Positions 20,023 through 29,136 of a stretch of DNA of 64,000 nt are shown here, one piece after another. The notes below the pieces were generated by a model that saw nothing but the letters and a program-made list of their open reading frames with translations, searched no databases and was not told the origin of the DNA. Made by a program: the position numbers and the translations under genes. Position 1 is the first letter of the stretch. Each line of letters opens with the position of its first letter. Origin of the DNA: Ignavibacteria bacterium (GTDB lineage: Bacteria > Bacteroidota > Ignavibacteria > Kapaibacteriales > Kapaibacteriaceae); contig CANMBE010000012.1 of NCBI GenBank assembly GCA_947495975.1, forward strand, positions 1 to 64,000. The letters run 5' to 3'.

Positions 20023-20400
20023 GTGGCTCGTATCGCAGGTATCGATCTACCAAAAAATAAGCGTGGCGTCATTGCACTCACGTACATCTATGGCATTGGG
20101 AACACGCTCAGCAGTCAAGTACTTGACAAAGCCGGTCTTGATCACAACAAGCGCGTTTCTACATGGACGGATGACGAGGTAGCTCGTATTCGTCAGGCAC
20201 TGGCAGACTACAAAGTAGAAGGCCAGCTCCGCTCAGAGGTGCAACTCAACATTAAGCGTCTTATGGACGTGGGATGCTATCGTGGCTTGCGCCACCGTCG
20301 CGGTCTTCCGGTTCGTGGACAACGCACACGCACCAACGCTCGCACTCGCAAGGGCAAGCGCAAGACAGTGGCTGGTAAAAAGAAGGCAGTGAAGAAGTAA
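20023..20400 (+). CDS. rpsM: 30S ribosomal protein S13
   Basis: S13 makes the head bridges to the 50S subunit and touches P-site tRNA. The product has 125 residues, starts at GTG after AGGAG, begins [15 protein letters not shown] and carries the RNA-binding tail [19 protein letters not shown]. Confidence 0.97.
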   Translation: MARIAGIDLPKNKRGVIALTYIYGIGNTLSSQVLDKAGLDHNKRVSTWTDDEVARIRQALADYKVEGQLRSEVQLNIKRLMDVGCYRGLRHRRGLPVRGQRTRTNARTRKGKRKTVAGKKKAVKK

Positions 20401-20417
20401 TATAGGATTGAACGACA

Positions 20418-20804
20418 ATGGCAGCTGCAAAAAAGCGCGTCAAGCGCAAAATCGTTACGGATGTTCACGGCAAGGTCTATGTCCGTGCAACGTTTAACAA
20501 CGTGATCGTTACGATCACGGATACATACGGCAATACGCTGTCTTGGTCATCCGCTGGAAAGAATGGTTTCCGCGGTTCCAAGAAGAATACTCCGTATGCA
20601 TCGCAGGTCTCCGCAGACAAGGCTTCTCGCGAAGCCTTTGAAATGGGGCTCCGCAAGGTTGACGTGATAGTAAAAGGCCCAGGTTCTGGACGCGAAGCGG
20701 CTATCCGTGCGCTTACCCAGGCTGGCTTTGAAGTGCTTTCTATCCTAGACCAAACGCCGCTGCCTCATAACGGATGCCGTCCGCCTAAAAAGCGACGTGT
20801 CTAA
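20418..20804 (+). CDS. rpsK: 30S ribosomal protein S11
   Basis: S11 forms part of the platform near the E site. The product has 128 residues and ends [15 protein letters not shown], the S11 signature. In most bacteria rpsD would follow; here only 48 bp separate it from rpoA. Confidence 0.97.
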   Translation: MAAAKKRVKRKIVTDVHGKVYVRATFNNVIVTITDTYGNTLSWSSAGKNGFRGSKKNTPYASQVSADKASREAFEMGLRKVDVIVKGPGSGREAAIRALTQAGFEVLSILDQTPLPHNGCRPPKKRRV

Positions 20805-20852
20805 TCCGTTAAGACAAATTTAAAATGTGCGACTATTGAACCAAGGAAGTCC

Positions 20853-21872
20853 ATGAACATGCAGATGCAGATGCCGGATGGCGTAGTGGTAGAAGAACTC
20901 GGTAGTCCTTACCACGCTCGATTCGTGCTCAATCCTCTCGAAGAAGGTTACGGAACAACAATCGGAAACGCTTTTCGCCGCGTACTCCTTTCTTCTATCC
21001 AAGGATCTTCGATCATTGGTGTAAAGATCTCGGATGTGCAGCATGAGTTTCAAACAATTGCTGGTGTTGTAGAAGATATGTGTGAGATCATCCTCAATCT
21101 GAAGGAAGTTCGCATCCGTATCCTCGATCCAAAAGCATTGAACCGCATCACGTTCCGCGTGAAAGGCCAAAAGATTTGGACGGCACAGATGATTCAAGAC
21201 GCAACCGCAGGTGCGATTGAAGTCCTTGATCCGTCAAAGAAGATTGCTACGCTTGCAGACGACGCAGACTTTGATGTGGAACTTCGCATCGGACGTGGCA
21301 AAGGCTATGTTCCATCTGAAGAGCAAAACACAACAGACTTCCCGTTTGGTATGCTCCCGATTGATGCGATCTATACTCCAATCAAGAACGTGATCTATAA
21401 TGTAGAGCCGTTTCGTGTTGGACAAAAGACTGACTATGAGAGACTCTTGCTAGACGTAAGCACAGATGGCTCGATTACAGCGAAAGAAGCAATGGAGCAC
21501 TCTGCAACGATTCTTCGTTCGCATGTTGCGTTGCTACTCGGTGTTAATCCTGCTGTTGGAGCAAATGCAGATCAATCAGAAACGCCATCAGCAGATTCTG
21601 AAGCAGAGCGCGAGCGCATACGCGTACGCCGTATCCTCCTTCAATCAGTTGATGAACTCGAACTAAGTGTTCGTGCTCATAACTGCCTCAAAGCAGCAAG
21701 CATTCGCACGTTGGCAGACCTTGTAAGTCTGCAGGAATCTGACCTCTTGAAGTTCCGCAACTTCGGTCGGAAGTCTCTGTCGGAACTCGCAGATGTCGTA
21801 GTTCAAAACGGTCTCCTGTTCGGTATGAACGTGGAAGGCTACCTACGAGACGATGAAAAGAAGAACGACTAA
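20853..21872 (+). CDS. rpoA: RNA polymerase alpha subunit
   Basis: Alpha nucleates RNA polymerase assembly and binds upstream DNA and activators. The product has 339 residues. The N-terminal domain has NPLEEGYGTTIGNAFRRVLL, which holds the conserved arginine pair. The acidic/Ser linker lies near residues 232-252. The C-terminal domain has SVRAHNCLKAASIRTLADLV with the DNA-binding arginine, and KFRNFGRKSLSEL. The gene follows rpsK directly without rpsD. Confidence 0.97.
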   Translation: MNMQMQMPDGVVVEELGSPYHARFVLNPLEEGYGTTIGNAFRRVLLSSIQGSSIIGVKISDVQHEFQTIAGVVEDMCEIILNLKEVRIRILDPKALNRITFRVKGQKIWTAQMIQDATAGAIEVLDPSKKIATLADDADFDVELRIGRGKGYVPSEEQNTTDFPFGMLPIDAIYTPIKNVIYNVEPFRVGQKTDYERLLLDVSTDGSITAKEAMEHSATILRSHVALLLGVNPAVGANADQSETPSADSEAERERIRVRRILLQSVDELELSVRAHNCLKAASIRTLADLVSLQESDLLKFRNFGRKSLSELADVVVQNGLLFGMNVEGYLRDDEKKND

Positions 21873-21892
21873 GGAAGGCTAAGGAGAATAGA

Positions 21893-22471
21893 ATGCGACA
21901 CCATTATGCAGGCCGAAAACTCAAGCGCACAGCTAGCCACAAGCGAGCCATGCTCGCAAACATGGCTACCTCATTGTTTGAACATAAGCGCGTTGTTACA
22001 ACGGTAGCCAAGGCGAAAGAACTTCGTCCGTTCGCCGAGCATCTCATTACACGTGCAAGAAATGCACATCGTTCTGAGAAAACCGGTACGATCGTTGGCA
22101 TCGATGTTCACAATCGTCGCATGGTAGGCCGATTCATCAAGAACAAGGCTGTACTTCAAGAGCTATTCGATACGATCGCACCGATCGTGTTGGAGCGCGA
22201 TGGAGGTTATACTCGGATCACAAAGCTTGGTTTGCGCCGTGGAGATAACGCTGCAACGGCAATGATTGAACTCGTTGATTGGTCTAATCCAGTTGACGGT
22301 CGCATCTCATCTGCAAAGCGCCGTGTAGCTGCCAAGGGACCAGCAAAGCCTAAACCAACAGCAAAGCCAAAACCGATCATCGTTGCTGATGTGGCCGCCG
22401 CGGTCATTGAAGCACCGGAGGTTGATGCTCCAGATCTGGAAGCGCCAGCCGACGGCGAAGAAACGGAATAA
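21893..22471 (+). CDS. rplQ: 50S ribosomal protein L17 with C-terminal tail
   Basis: L17 lies near the tunnel exit. The product has 192 residues, while the common length is about 120-130. The L17 domain occupies roughly the first 125 residues (MRHHYAGRKLKRTASHKRAM to TAMIELVDWS). The rest is an Ala/Pro/Lys-rich linker and then an acidic end rich in Glu, Asp and Pro. The tail is low-complexity and probably disordered. It closes the alpha operon. Confidence 0.95.
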   Translation: MRHHYAGRKLKRTASHKRAMLANMATSLFEHKRVVTTVAKAKELRPFAEHLITRARNAHRSEKTGTIVGIDVHNRRMVGRFIKNKAVLQELFDTIAPIVLERDGGYTRITKLGLRRGDNAATAMIELVDWSNPVDGRISSAKRRVAAKGPAKPKPTAKPKPIIVADVAAAVIEAPEVDAPDLEAPADGEETE

Positions 22472-22491
22472 TCTAACCGACCATACGAACA

Positions 22492-22523
22492 AAAACGCCG
22501 GGTGCTTACGCATCCGGCGTTTT
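22492..22523 (+). terminator. Terminator of the ribosomal block
   Basis: AAAACGCCGGGTGC (22492-22505) pairs with GCATCCGGCGTTTT (22510-22523) around TTAC, with one G-T pair. The start codon of engB lies only 12 nt after the hairpin. Confidence 0.88.
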
Positions 22524-22535
22524 CCATTTTCTAGC

Positions 22536-23141
22536 ATGGCACACGACATTCACATCAGTGCTGAGTTCGTGAAGGGAGCTACCAAACCGGAGCACTTCCC
22601 GGAGTCATCCCTTCCAGAGATCGCAATGATCGGCCGCTCAAACGTGGGTAAGTCGTCGCTGATCAACACACTCGTGCGCCACAGTAGAATGGCCAGAGTA
22701 TCAAACACGCCCGGAAAAACACAAGAGATCAACTTCTTTGTTACGGACATGAACTTCATGCTCGTGGATTTGCCTGGGTATGGGTATGCTCGCAGAAGCA
22801 AAGATCAACGACAGTTATTTTCCGAGCTCATTCGCGCCTATGTTCTCAACCGTCCACAACTCGTAGTTACGTGTATACTTGTTGACGCTCGCCACGATCC
22901 ACAACCATTGGATCTTGCGATGCTCGAAGAACTTGAACTCGGCGGACGTCGGTATGCAATCCTTCTAACAAAATGTGACAAGCTCAAACCGACTGCTCTC
23001 GTAGAACGTGAACAACAAGTGAGAGACCTCGTTGTAAATTGTGAATTCCTCGTGGATGTAGTGCCAACATCTAGTGAGACGGGCCTCGGCAGGCATCAAC
23101 TTCTAGGACTCATCAAGCGGATCGTCAATCTTTCATCATAG
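22536..23141 (+). CDS. engB: Ribosome biogenesis GTPase EngB (YsxC/YihA)
   Basis: EngB is a small GTPase needed for 50S assembly. The product has 201 residues with [10 protein letters not shown] (P-loop), [11 protein letters not shown] (switch I), DLPGYGYA (G3) and TKCD (G4). The start at 22536 is chosen because it fits the family; an upstream in-frame extension would cover the terminator and the rplQ end. It leads a same-strand run with purE and the arginine genes. Its mRNA must come from readthrough or from a promoter overlapping the terminator, since only 12 nt separate them. Confidence 0.93.
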   Translation: MAHDIHISAEFVKGATKPEHFPESSLPEIAMIGRSNVGKSSLINTLVRHSRMARVSNTPGKTQEINFFVTDMNFMLVDLPGYGYARRSKDQRQLFSELIRAYVLNRPQLVVTCILVDARHDPQPLDLAMLEELELGGRRYAILLTKCDKLKPTALVEREQQVRDLVVNCEFLVDVVPTSSETGLGRHQLLGLIKRIVNLSS

Positions 23142-23149
23142 GTGATGTA

Positions 23150-23641
23150 ATGATAACTCAGCCTCTTGTCGGAATAATCATGGGTAGCGACTCAGATATG
23201 TCTGTAATGCGCGAAGCTGCAGAGGTCTGCGAAGAGTTTGAAATCCCGTTCGAGATGAGAATTGTTAGCGCGCATCGTACGCCACAAGACATGGCTGAGT
23301 ACGGCTCTACGGCGCACTCTCGAGGTATCAAGGTCATCATTGCGGGTGCAGGTGGCGCTGCACATTTACCGGGAATGATTGCGTCTTACTCGCCCCTTCC
23401 CATCATTGGAGTGCCGATTCCAACCAAGCAACTCAGAGGGCTAGACTCGCTCATGAGCATTGTGCAAATGCCGGCAGGCGTTCCTGTGGCCACCGTGGCT
23501 ATCGGTGGCGGCCGTAATGCAGGTATACTTGCAGTCGAAATACTTTCCGTTGCCGATTCGAATCTTCAATCAAAGGTGTTATCGTACAAGGAGAAGCTTG
23601 CCGTGGAATCTCGTCAAAAGAATGAAGGCATTCAAAGTTGA
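23150..23641 (+). CDS. purE: N5-carboxyaminoimidazole ribonucleotide mutase PurE
   Basis: PurE converts N5-CAIR to CAIR in purine synthesis. The product has 163 residues, typical of class I PurE. Motifs are GSDSDMSVM (phosphate binding), SAHRTPQDM (catalytic His), [12 protein letters not shown] and [14 protein letters not shown]. No purK is in the window. The gene lies 8 bp after engB and its stop overlaps the TTG start of the next gene. Confidence 0.95.
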   Translation: MITQPLVGIIMGSDSDMSVMREAAEVCEEFEIPFEMRIVSAHRTPQDMAEYGSTAHSRGIKVIIAGAGGAAHLPGMIASYSPLPIIGVPIPTKQLRGLDSLMSIVQMPAGVPVATVAIGGGRNAGILAVEILSVADSNLQSKVLSYKEKLAVESRQKNEGIQS

Positions 23642-24204
23642 GCGCAACGTCATTCCCAACAGATCCTATTCAAATCTCTGTTGCAGATATGTCGCATGCT
23701 ACGTACGCCGATGAGATCGTAGAAACGATCTATCAAGCTGCACAACAACGTAATACTGGTATCGCGCGCCGTACATCAGAATACGTCATTCAGAAAATGT
23801 CAGAAGGTAAGGCCATCATTGCTATTGCAGGTGATGGACGCTTTGCGGGGTTCTGCTACATTGAAACATGGGAACATGGCGGCTATGTTGCGAATTCTGG
23901 ACTTATCGTAAAGCCAGAGTTTCGTAGACGTAATCTCGCGCGCAGAATCAAGCGCGCTGCGTTTGATCTGTCGCGTGCAAAGTTTCCCGATGCTAAAATC
24001 TTTGGCATTACCACAAGCGCAGCAGTGATGAAGATCAATTCTGAACTTGGATATATGCCCGTGCATTTTTCAGAGCTCACTACCGATGAGTCGTTCTGGA
24101 AGGGTTGTCAGTCCTGCCCCAACTACGATATCCTTCAGCGCACCAATCGCTCCATGTGCCTCTGTACAGGTCTGTTGTTCGATCCAAAGGATGATAAGCC
24201 ATGA
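23638..24204 (+). CDS. GNAT acyltransferase of the arginine operon, candidate glutamate N-acyltransferase
   Basis: This 188-residue protein belongs to the GNAT family. The acyl-CoA segment is [20 protein letters not shown], followed by [20 protein letters not shown]. The C-terminal part has a cysteine pattern GCQSCPNY...CLC that could bind a metal or be redox active. Its place at the head of the arginine genes, in a cluster without argA or argJ, suggests it makes N-acetyl- or N-succinylglutamate, as proposed for the same gene order in Bacteroidetes. The TTG start at 23638 overlaps the purE stop (TTGA) and keeps the full first strand [10 protein letters not shown]. The ATG at 23689 would remove that strand. 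The function is inferred from context. Confidence 0.8.
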   Translation: MSATSFPTDPIQISVADMSHATYADEIVETIYQAAQQRNTGIARRTSEYVIQKMSEGKAIIAIAGDGRFAGFCYIETWEHGGYVANSGLIVKPEFRRRNLARRIKRAAFDLSRAKFPDAKIFGITTSAAVMKINSELGYMPVHFSELTTDESFWKGCQSCPNYDILQRTNRSMCLCTGLLFDPKDDKP

Positions 24205-25403
24205 AGAAGATTCTGCTTGCCTTTAGTGGTGGACTAGACACATCGTATTGCGCTCGTTACTTCGCAGTAGAGCTTGGTATGGAAGTTCATACTGTGATTG
24301 TTGATACAGGTGGCTTCTCTGCCGAAGAGTTACAGCGCATTGAGCAGCGCGCGTACGCATGTGGCGCAGCTTCACATTCTGCACTTGATCGAATCAATGA
24401 ACTCTACAATACTGTTTTGCGACATTGTATTGCAGGCAACATTCTCAAGAATAGCACATATCCATTGAGCGTAAGTGCAGAACGTATTGTGCAGGCAATT
24501 GCAATTGCACAGCATGCTCTTTCAATTGGCGCAACTCATTTGGCACATGGTAGCACTGGTGCTGGAAATGATCAAGTGCGCTTTGATGTAATCTTTCGCA
24601 TTCTTTGTCCAGGCATCGAAGTAATCACACCCATCCGCGACATGCAACTGTCGCGTGAGCAAGAGATTGCCTACCTCAAGCAACATGGTGTTGAGGGAGA
24701 CTGGACAAAGGCCTCGTATTCAATCAATCAGGGCATTTGGGGAACAACCATCGGAGGGCGCCAAACGCTTACATCTGATGAGCCCCTTCCCATAGATGTA
24801 TGGCCATCTGCAGCCTATCCAGTGCCTGCCGAAGACACGCACGCAACTATCACTATCGACTTTGTTAAGGGGCAACCCACGGCGCTTGATGGTGTTGCGC
24901 TCCCTCCGATTCAATTGCTACGAAAGCTCAATGATGTGGGCTCGCGATGGCACATCGGACGCGATATGCATGTTGGCGACACGATCATTGGCATCAAGGG
25001 GAGGGTGGCGTTTGAAGCCCCGTGTGCGCTGCTACTCATCAAAGCGCATCACGCATTGGAAAAGCATACACTTTCAAAATGGCAGCTCACGTTGAAGGAC
25101 CAGCTATCGATCTGGTATGGCCAACTGCTTCACGAAGGACAATTTCTTGACCCTGCAATGCGGGGCATCGAAGCATTCTTTGATGAAACACAGACGAGTG
25201 TAACGGGACAAGTAATTGTGCGACTCATGCGTGAGCGTTTTTCGATTGATGGAATTCGCTCTTTACATGATCTCATGAAATCAAGTTTCGCAACGTATGG
25301 CGAAGAGAATAAAGCGTGGACGGGTGATGATGCAAAGGGTTTCGCAACGATTAGCGCAGTGTCAACTTCTTTATGGATGGCAGTTCACGGAGAGAAGTCA
25401 TGA
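24201..25403 (+). CDS. argG: Argininosuccinate synthase
   Basis: The enzyme joins citrulline and aspartate using ATP. The product has 400 residues. The N-terminal ATP-binding motif is LAFSGGLDTSYCAR, and the substrate-binding region contains HGSTGAGNDQVRF. It overlaps the GNAT gene by 4 bp (ATGA) and argC by 4 bp. Spacing throughout this group points to one transcript for the whole pathway. Confidence 0.95.
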   Translation: MKKILLAFSGGLDTSYCARYFAVELGMEVHTVIVDTGGFSAEELQRIEQRAYACGAASHSALDRINELYNTVLRHCIAGNILKNSTYPLSVSAERIVQAIAIAQHALSIGATHLAHGSTGAGNDQVRFDVIFRILCPGIEVITPIRDMQLSREQEIAYLKQHGVEGDWTKASYSINQGIWGTTIGGRQTLTSDEPLPIDVWPSAAYPVPAEDTHATITIDFVKGQPTALDGVALPPIQLLRKLNDVGSRWHIGRDMHVGDTIIGIKGRVAFEAPCALLLIKAHHALEKHTLSKWQLTLKDQLSIWYGQLLHEGQFLDPAMRGIEAFFDETQTSVTGQVIVRLMRERFSIDGIRSLHDLMKSSFATYGEENKAWTGDDAKGFATISAVSTSLWMAVHGEKS

Positions 25404-26353
25404 TACGTGTTGCCGTGATAGGCGCCGCTGGCTATACAGGAGGCGAGATGGTCCGCCTCCTCATGAGACATCCACACGTTGGGGCCAAAAGCGTAGTTGC
25501 AGTAAGTGCGTCGCATGCAGAAAAATTGTTATCCGTTGCACATCCTGATCTAAGCGGTCTAACAGACCTCGTGTTCGTTGAGAAGGCACCTACCGATGCA
25601 GATCTCTACGTGTTATGCTTAGGTCATGGCAAGTCCGCGCAATGGCTGAGTGAGAATGATCTGCCTTTACGTGCGAAAGTAATTGATGTAGGACATGATT
25701 TCCGTATCGAGAGCAGCGCGCATACATTCATTTACGGCTTGCCAGAAGTACATAGAGAGAGGATTCGCAACGCCACGCGCATTGCAAACCCAGGATGTTT
25801 TGCAACGGCAATACAACTTGCACTTATTCCCTTGGCAGAGAAGGGTCTACTGACAGCCGATGTAGTGGTGCATGCCATTACGGGTTCTACAGGAGCCGGA
25901 CAACAGCCAACCGAGACTACGCATTACTCATGGCGTGTGAATAACGTGAGCACATATAAAGTGTTCGAACACCAGCACGAGCCCGAGATCAAGCAGACAC
26001 TGGGTGATGTGCCGCTACATTTTGTCCCACTCCGAGGTCCATTCGCACGCGGCATTCATGTTTCAGCCGTGATACCTGGAAACTGGAGCAGCATAGACGT
26101 GAAAACATTGTTTCGTGATCGGTACGCAACACATCCATTCGTGGTTATCTGTGATGAGCTCCCTGACATGAAACGTGTCATCAATACGAACATGTGCCAC
26201 ATAGGCTTGCTCGTTCGCAATAACTCGCTGATGGTAGTAAGTGTGATTGACAATCTTCTGAAAGGTGCAGCTGGGCAGGCCATTCAGAACATGAATCTCG
26301 CATGTGGTTTTGATGAGGCAGCTGGTCTCGATCTTAAATCATCCGTGTTTTAG
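25400..26353 (+). CDS. argC: N-acyl-gamma-glutamyl-phosphate reductase
   Basis: ArgC makes the N-acylglutamate semialdehyde with NADPH. The product has 317 residues. The Rossmann motif GAAGYTGGEM is at the N-terminus and the catalytic cysteine is in ANPGCFATA. The motif GSTGAGQQPTETTHYSWR and the downstream HEPEI are family features. The ATG at 25400 overlaps the argG stop; a longer in-frame start inside argG is rejected. Confidence 0.95.
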   Translation: MIRVAVIGAAGYTGGEMVRLLMRHPHVGAKSVVAVSASHAEKLLSVAHPDLSGLTDLVFVEKAPTDADLYVLCLGHGKSAQWLSENDLPLRAKVIDVGHDFRIESSAHTFIYGLPEVHRERIRNATRIANPGCFATAIQLALIPLAEKGLLTADVVVHAITGSTGAGQQPTETTHYSWRVNNVSTYKVFEHQHEPEIKQTLGDVPLHFVPLRGPFARGIHVSAVIPGNWSSIDVKTLFRDRYATHPFVVICDELPDMKRVINTNMCHIGLLVRNNSLMVVSVIDNLLKGAAGQAIQNMNLACGFDEAAGLDLKSSVF

Positions 26354-26363
26354 TAGGAATTAC

Positions 26364-27323
26364 ATGCGTCGTTTTACCTCAGTACAAGATCTTATTGACG
26401 GTCCAGGACTTGACGCAGCGCTCATTGATGCGCTCGAATTCGCACGGCACCCATGGATAAACACAGAGCTAGGAAGACGCAAAACAGTGGGCTTGCTCTT
26501 CATGAATCCTTCCTTGCGTACTCGCATGAGCACGCAGAAGGCTGCAACGCTCATGGGCGCCGAGACTATCATTCTCAATGCCGGTAGTGACTCGTGGACG
26601 CTAGAGACACGTGATGGGGTAGTCATGGATGGTGCTGCAACTGAACACATCAAAGAAGCTGCAGGCGTCATGGGAAGATATTGCGATGTGCTTGGACTGC
26701 GCACGTTTGCTTCACTCACAGATAGACAAGCCGACTACCAAGAAGACATTCTTGAGAAGTTTATTCGGTACTCTGGCGTGCCTGTTGTTAGTCTCGAGAG
26801 CGCTACCCGTCATCCGTTGCAGAGTTTTGCAGACCTCATTACAATCGAACAGATGAAGCGTGTTGCGCGCCCCAAGGTAGTGCTAACGTGGGCGCCACAT
26901 CCAAAAGCATTGCCGCAGGCAGTTGCAAATTCATTTGTTGAATGGATGTCTCATGCAAACGTAGATCTTGTTGTGACCCATCCTCATGGATATGAACTTG
27001 CACCTGAGTTTGTAGGTGGTGTAACAGTCACAAACGATCAAGACAGCGCACTTGCAGGGGCAGACTTTGTGTATGCAAAGAACTGGTCTGCATACGAACC
27101 ATACGGTCAGATCCTTTCGAAGGACACATCGTGGACCATCACAGAAGAGAAGATGTTGCTCACGAACCGCGCTCAATTTATGCACTGCCTACCAGCACGT
27201 CGCAACATGATAGTAAGCGACGGCGTGCTTGATGGACCTCATTCAATCGTCTTACAGCAAGCAGCAAACCGCGTTGTATCTGCGCAAACAGTGCTGTATT
27301 ATTTGCTTAAGGGACTTCAGTGA
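26364..27323 (+). CDS. argF': N-acylornithine carbamoyltransferase (ArgF')
   Basis: The 319-residue product follows the Bacteroides N-succinylornithine carbamoyltransferase closely: NPSLRTRMSTQKA (carbamoyl phosphate site), ESATRHPLQSFADLITIE, LTWAPHPKALPQAVANSF and FMHCLPARRNMIVSD. It therefore transfers carbamoyl to an N-acylated ornithine, not to ornithine. The residue known to set acyl preference lies in MDGxxxEH: Glu in the Xanthomonas N-acetylornithine enzyme and Pro in the Bacteroides succinyl enzyme. Here the segment reads MDGAATEH, so the deciding position is Thr93. The substrate, acetyl or succinyl, is therefore open. The start at 26364 follows AGGAA. Confidence 0.92.
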   Translation: MRRFTSVQDLIDGPGLDAALIDALEFARHPWINTELGRRKTVGLLFMNPSLRTRMSTQKAATLMGAETIILNAGSDSWTLETRDGVVMDGAATEHIKEAAGVMGRYCDVLGLRTFASLTDRQADYQEDILEKFIRYSGVPVVSLESATRHPLQSFADLITIEQMKRVARPKVVLTWAPHPKALPQAVANSFVEWMSHANVDLVVTHPHGYELAPEFVGGVTVTNDQDSALAGADFVYAKNWSAYEPYGQILSKDTSWTITEEKMLLTNRAQFMHCLPARRNMIVSDGVLDGPHSIVLQQAANRVVSAQTVLYYLLKGLQ

Positions 27324-28087
27324 CCTACGTTGTCAAGATTGGCGGCGCCATTGTTGACGATGAATCGTCACTCAATCTTGTGCTCGATCGTTGCGCAGCG
27401 CTCGATAAACCCTTCGTACTTGTGCACGGTGGCGGTAGGGTAGCATCAACACTTGCCGATGAATTGGGCATCGAACAAACAATAGTAGATGGCAGAAGAA
27501 TAACTAATGTAGATACGCTGCGCATTGTGACGATGGTCTATGCAGGTCTGATCAACAAAAACATTGTCGCAAAGCTTCAGGCAAGGGGCATTCAGAACAT
27601 AGGCATGACTGGTGCAGACGCCAATCTCGTGAGAGCGCATCGGCGTATACATCCAACAATCGACTTTGGATTTGTAGGCGATATCGATGAAGTGCATGTT
27701 GATGTTTTGACGATGTTGCTCAGCAACGGTATAAGCGTTGTTGTTGCGCCTCTTACCCATGACGGAGAGGGAGGACTGTTGAATACCAATGCCGATACGA
27801 TGGCTGCGAGCATTGCCATGAGTCTACAAACAAAAGTAGAATCAGACGTTCAGTTACGATACCTCTTTGAACACCCTGGTGTGATGCAAGATATCGGCAA
27901 CACTGATTCGGTTATCCCACTTGTGCACGCAGCAGACGTTGCCGCACTGACAGCCAATGGCATAATTGACACGGGTATGTTGCCAAAGATCACAAATGCA
28001 GTTGATGCAGCGCGGGTGGGAATTGATGTGCGCATTCAACATGTATCAGCGCTAGGAACGATTTCAGGAACGCACATCTTATGTTAG
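27320..28087 (+). CDS. argB: N-acylglutamate kinase
   Basis: ArgB phosphorylates N-acylglutamate. The product has 255 residues with VVKIGGAIVDDE at the N-terminus, the glycine loop VLVHGGGRVAS, and the C-terminal GTISGTHI. The start is GTG overlapping the argF' stop (GTGA). The acyl group handled should match that of argF' and the first enzyme. Confidence 0.93.
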   Translation: MTYVVKIGGAIVDDESSLNLVLDRCAALDKPFVLVHGGGRVASTLADELGIEQTIVDGRRITNVDTLRIVTMVYAGLINKNIVAKLQARGIQNIGMTGADANLVRAHRRIHPTIDFGFVGDIDEVHVDVLTMLLSNGISVVVAPLTHDGEGGLLNTNADTMAASIAMSLQTKVESDVQLRYLFEHPGVMQDIGNTDSVIPLVHAADVAALTANGIIDTGMLPKITNAVDAARVGIDVRIQHVSALGTISGTHILC

Positions 28088-29136
28088 AGCTACTATCGCT
28101 TCTTACCTCAACACCTTCTTTTAGTAGGCAAGAGGGGGCTACAGCAGATATCATCGAAGCAGTTCTGCAGGAGGCTGGCGTTGTTGTAGAGCGATATGGA
28201 AACAACGTTGTTGCATGGAGTGGCTCTCCTTCCATGCCGGTTTTGTTGCTCAATTCCCATCATGACACAGTAAAGCCAGGGGCTGGGTGGACACATAATC
28301 CGCACGCGCCCGTGCATGTTGATGGCAAACTTATCGGCCTCGGTAGCAATGATGCTGGCGGTGCACTGGTGATGATGATTGCAGCATTCCTTCACTTCCA
28401 CAATCGCATCGATCTGCCGTATTCGCTGTGTTTTGCTGCAACGGCAGAAGAAGAAGTGAGTGGCGAGAATGGAATGGCATTGTTGACTCGTAATGTATTT
28501 GTAAAACGTCCAATTGATATTGCCATCGTTGGTGAGCCAACAGGAATGCAGATGGCCGTTGCTGAAAAAGGGCTCATGGTGCTTGATTGTGTTGTGCGTG
28601 GCAGGACGGGTCATGCTGCGCGCAATGAAGGTGTAAATGCATTGTATGCCGCTCTCAATGACATTGAATGGTTCCGTAATCATCGCTTTGAGCGCACATC
28701 GCCCGTGCTTGGCAACGTAAAGATGACCGTAACACAAATCGATGCTGGTTCCCAGCATAACGTTGTGCCAGACAATTGTCATTTTGTAGTGGACGTGCGC
28801 GTGACTGATGTGTACACAAACGAGGAAGTGCTCGAAGAGATTAAGCGTCATGTAGCATGCGAGATTACACCGCGTTCGATGCACTTAGCCCCCTCATCAA
28901 TTCCGATGGATCATCCTCTTGTAGTAACGGGAATTGAAATGGGGTTAACCACATATGGCAGCCCTACAATGTCTGATCAATCACTCCTACCGCTTGGTGT
29001 TCCTTCAATGAAAATTGGACCTGGCGATTCAGCGCGTTCGCATACACCCGATGAATGGCTTGGCGTGCAAGAGCTAGAGCAAGGAATATCTACGTTTATA
29101 CGATTGTTAGACACAATGATGCAGAGGTTGTCATGA
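28081..29136 (+). CDS. argE: M20 family deacylase, probable N-acylcitrulline/ornithine deacetylase (ArgE-like)
   Basis: This 351-residue M20 metallopeptidase-fold protein removes the acyl group in the pathway. Metal and catalytic residues can be placed: LNSHHDTVKP, GLGSNDAGGAL, TAEEEVSGENG, GEPTG and HTPDEW near the end. In the route through an N-acylornithine carbamoyltransferase the deacylase acts on N-acylcitrulline, so that is the likely substrate. It overlaps argB by 7 bp and argH by 4 bp. Confidence 0.9.
   Translation: MLELLSLLTSTPSFSRQEGATADIIEAVLQEAGVVVERYGNNVVAWSGSPSMPVLLLNSHHDTVKPGAGWTHNPHAPVHVDGKLIGLGSNDAGGALVMMIAAFLHFHNRIDLPYSLCFAATAEEEVSGENGMALLTRNVFVKRPIDIAIVGEPTGMQMAVAEKGLMVLDCVVRGRTGHAARNEGVNALYAALNDIEWFRNHRFERTSPVLGNVKMTVTQIDAGSQHNVVPDNCHFVVDVRVTDVYTNEEVLEEIKRHVACEITPRSMHLAPSSIPMDHPLVVTGIEMGLTTYGSPTMSDQSLLPLGVPSMKIGPGDSARSHTPDEWLGVQELEQGISTFIRLLDTMMQRLS

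Noticed and set aside
23638-23688. ATG at 23689 as the GNAT start
   Set aside because: It would remove the first beta strand ([10 protein letters not shown]) shared by this family. The TTG overlapping the purE stop keeps it.
28108-28884. 258-residue open frame antisense to the argE-like gene
   Set aside because: The sense protein has all M20 metal-site motifs; the antisense product has none and is rich in Cys, His and Ser.
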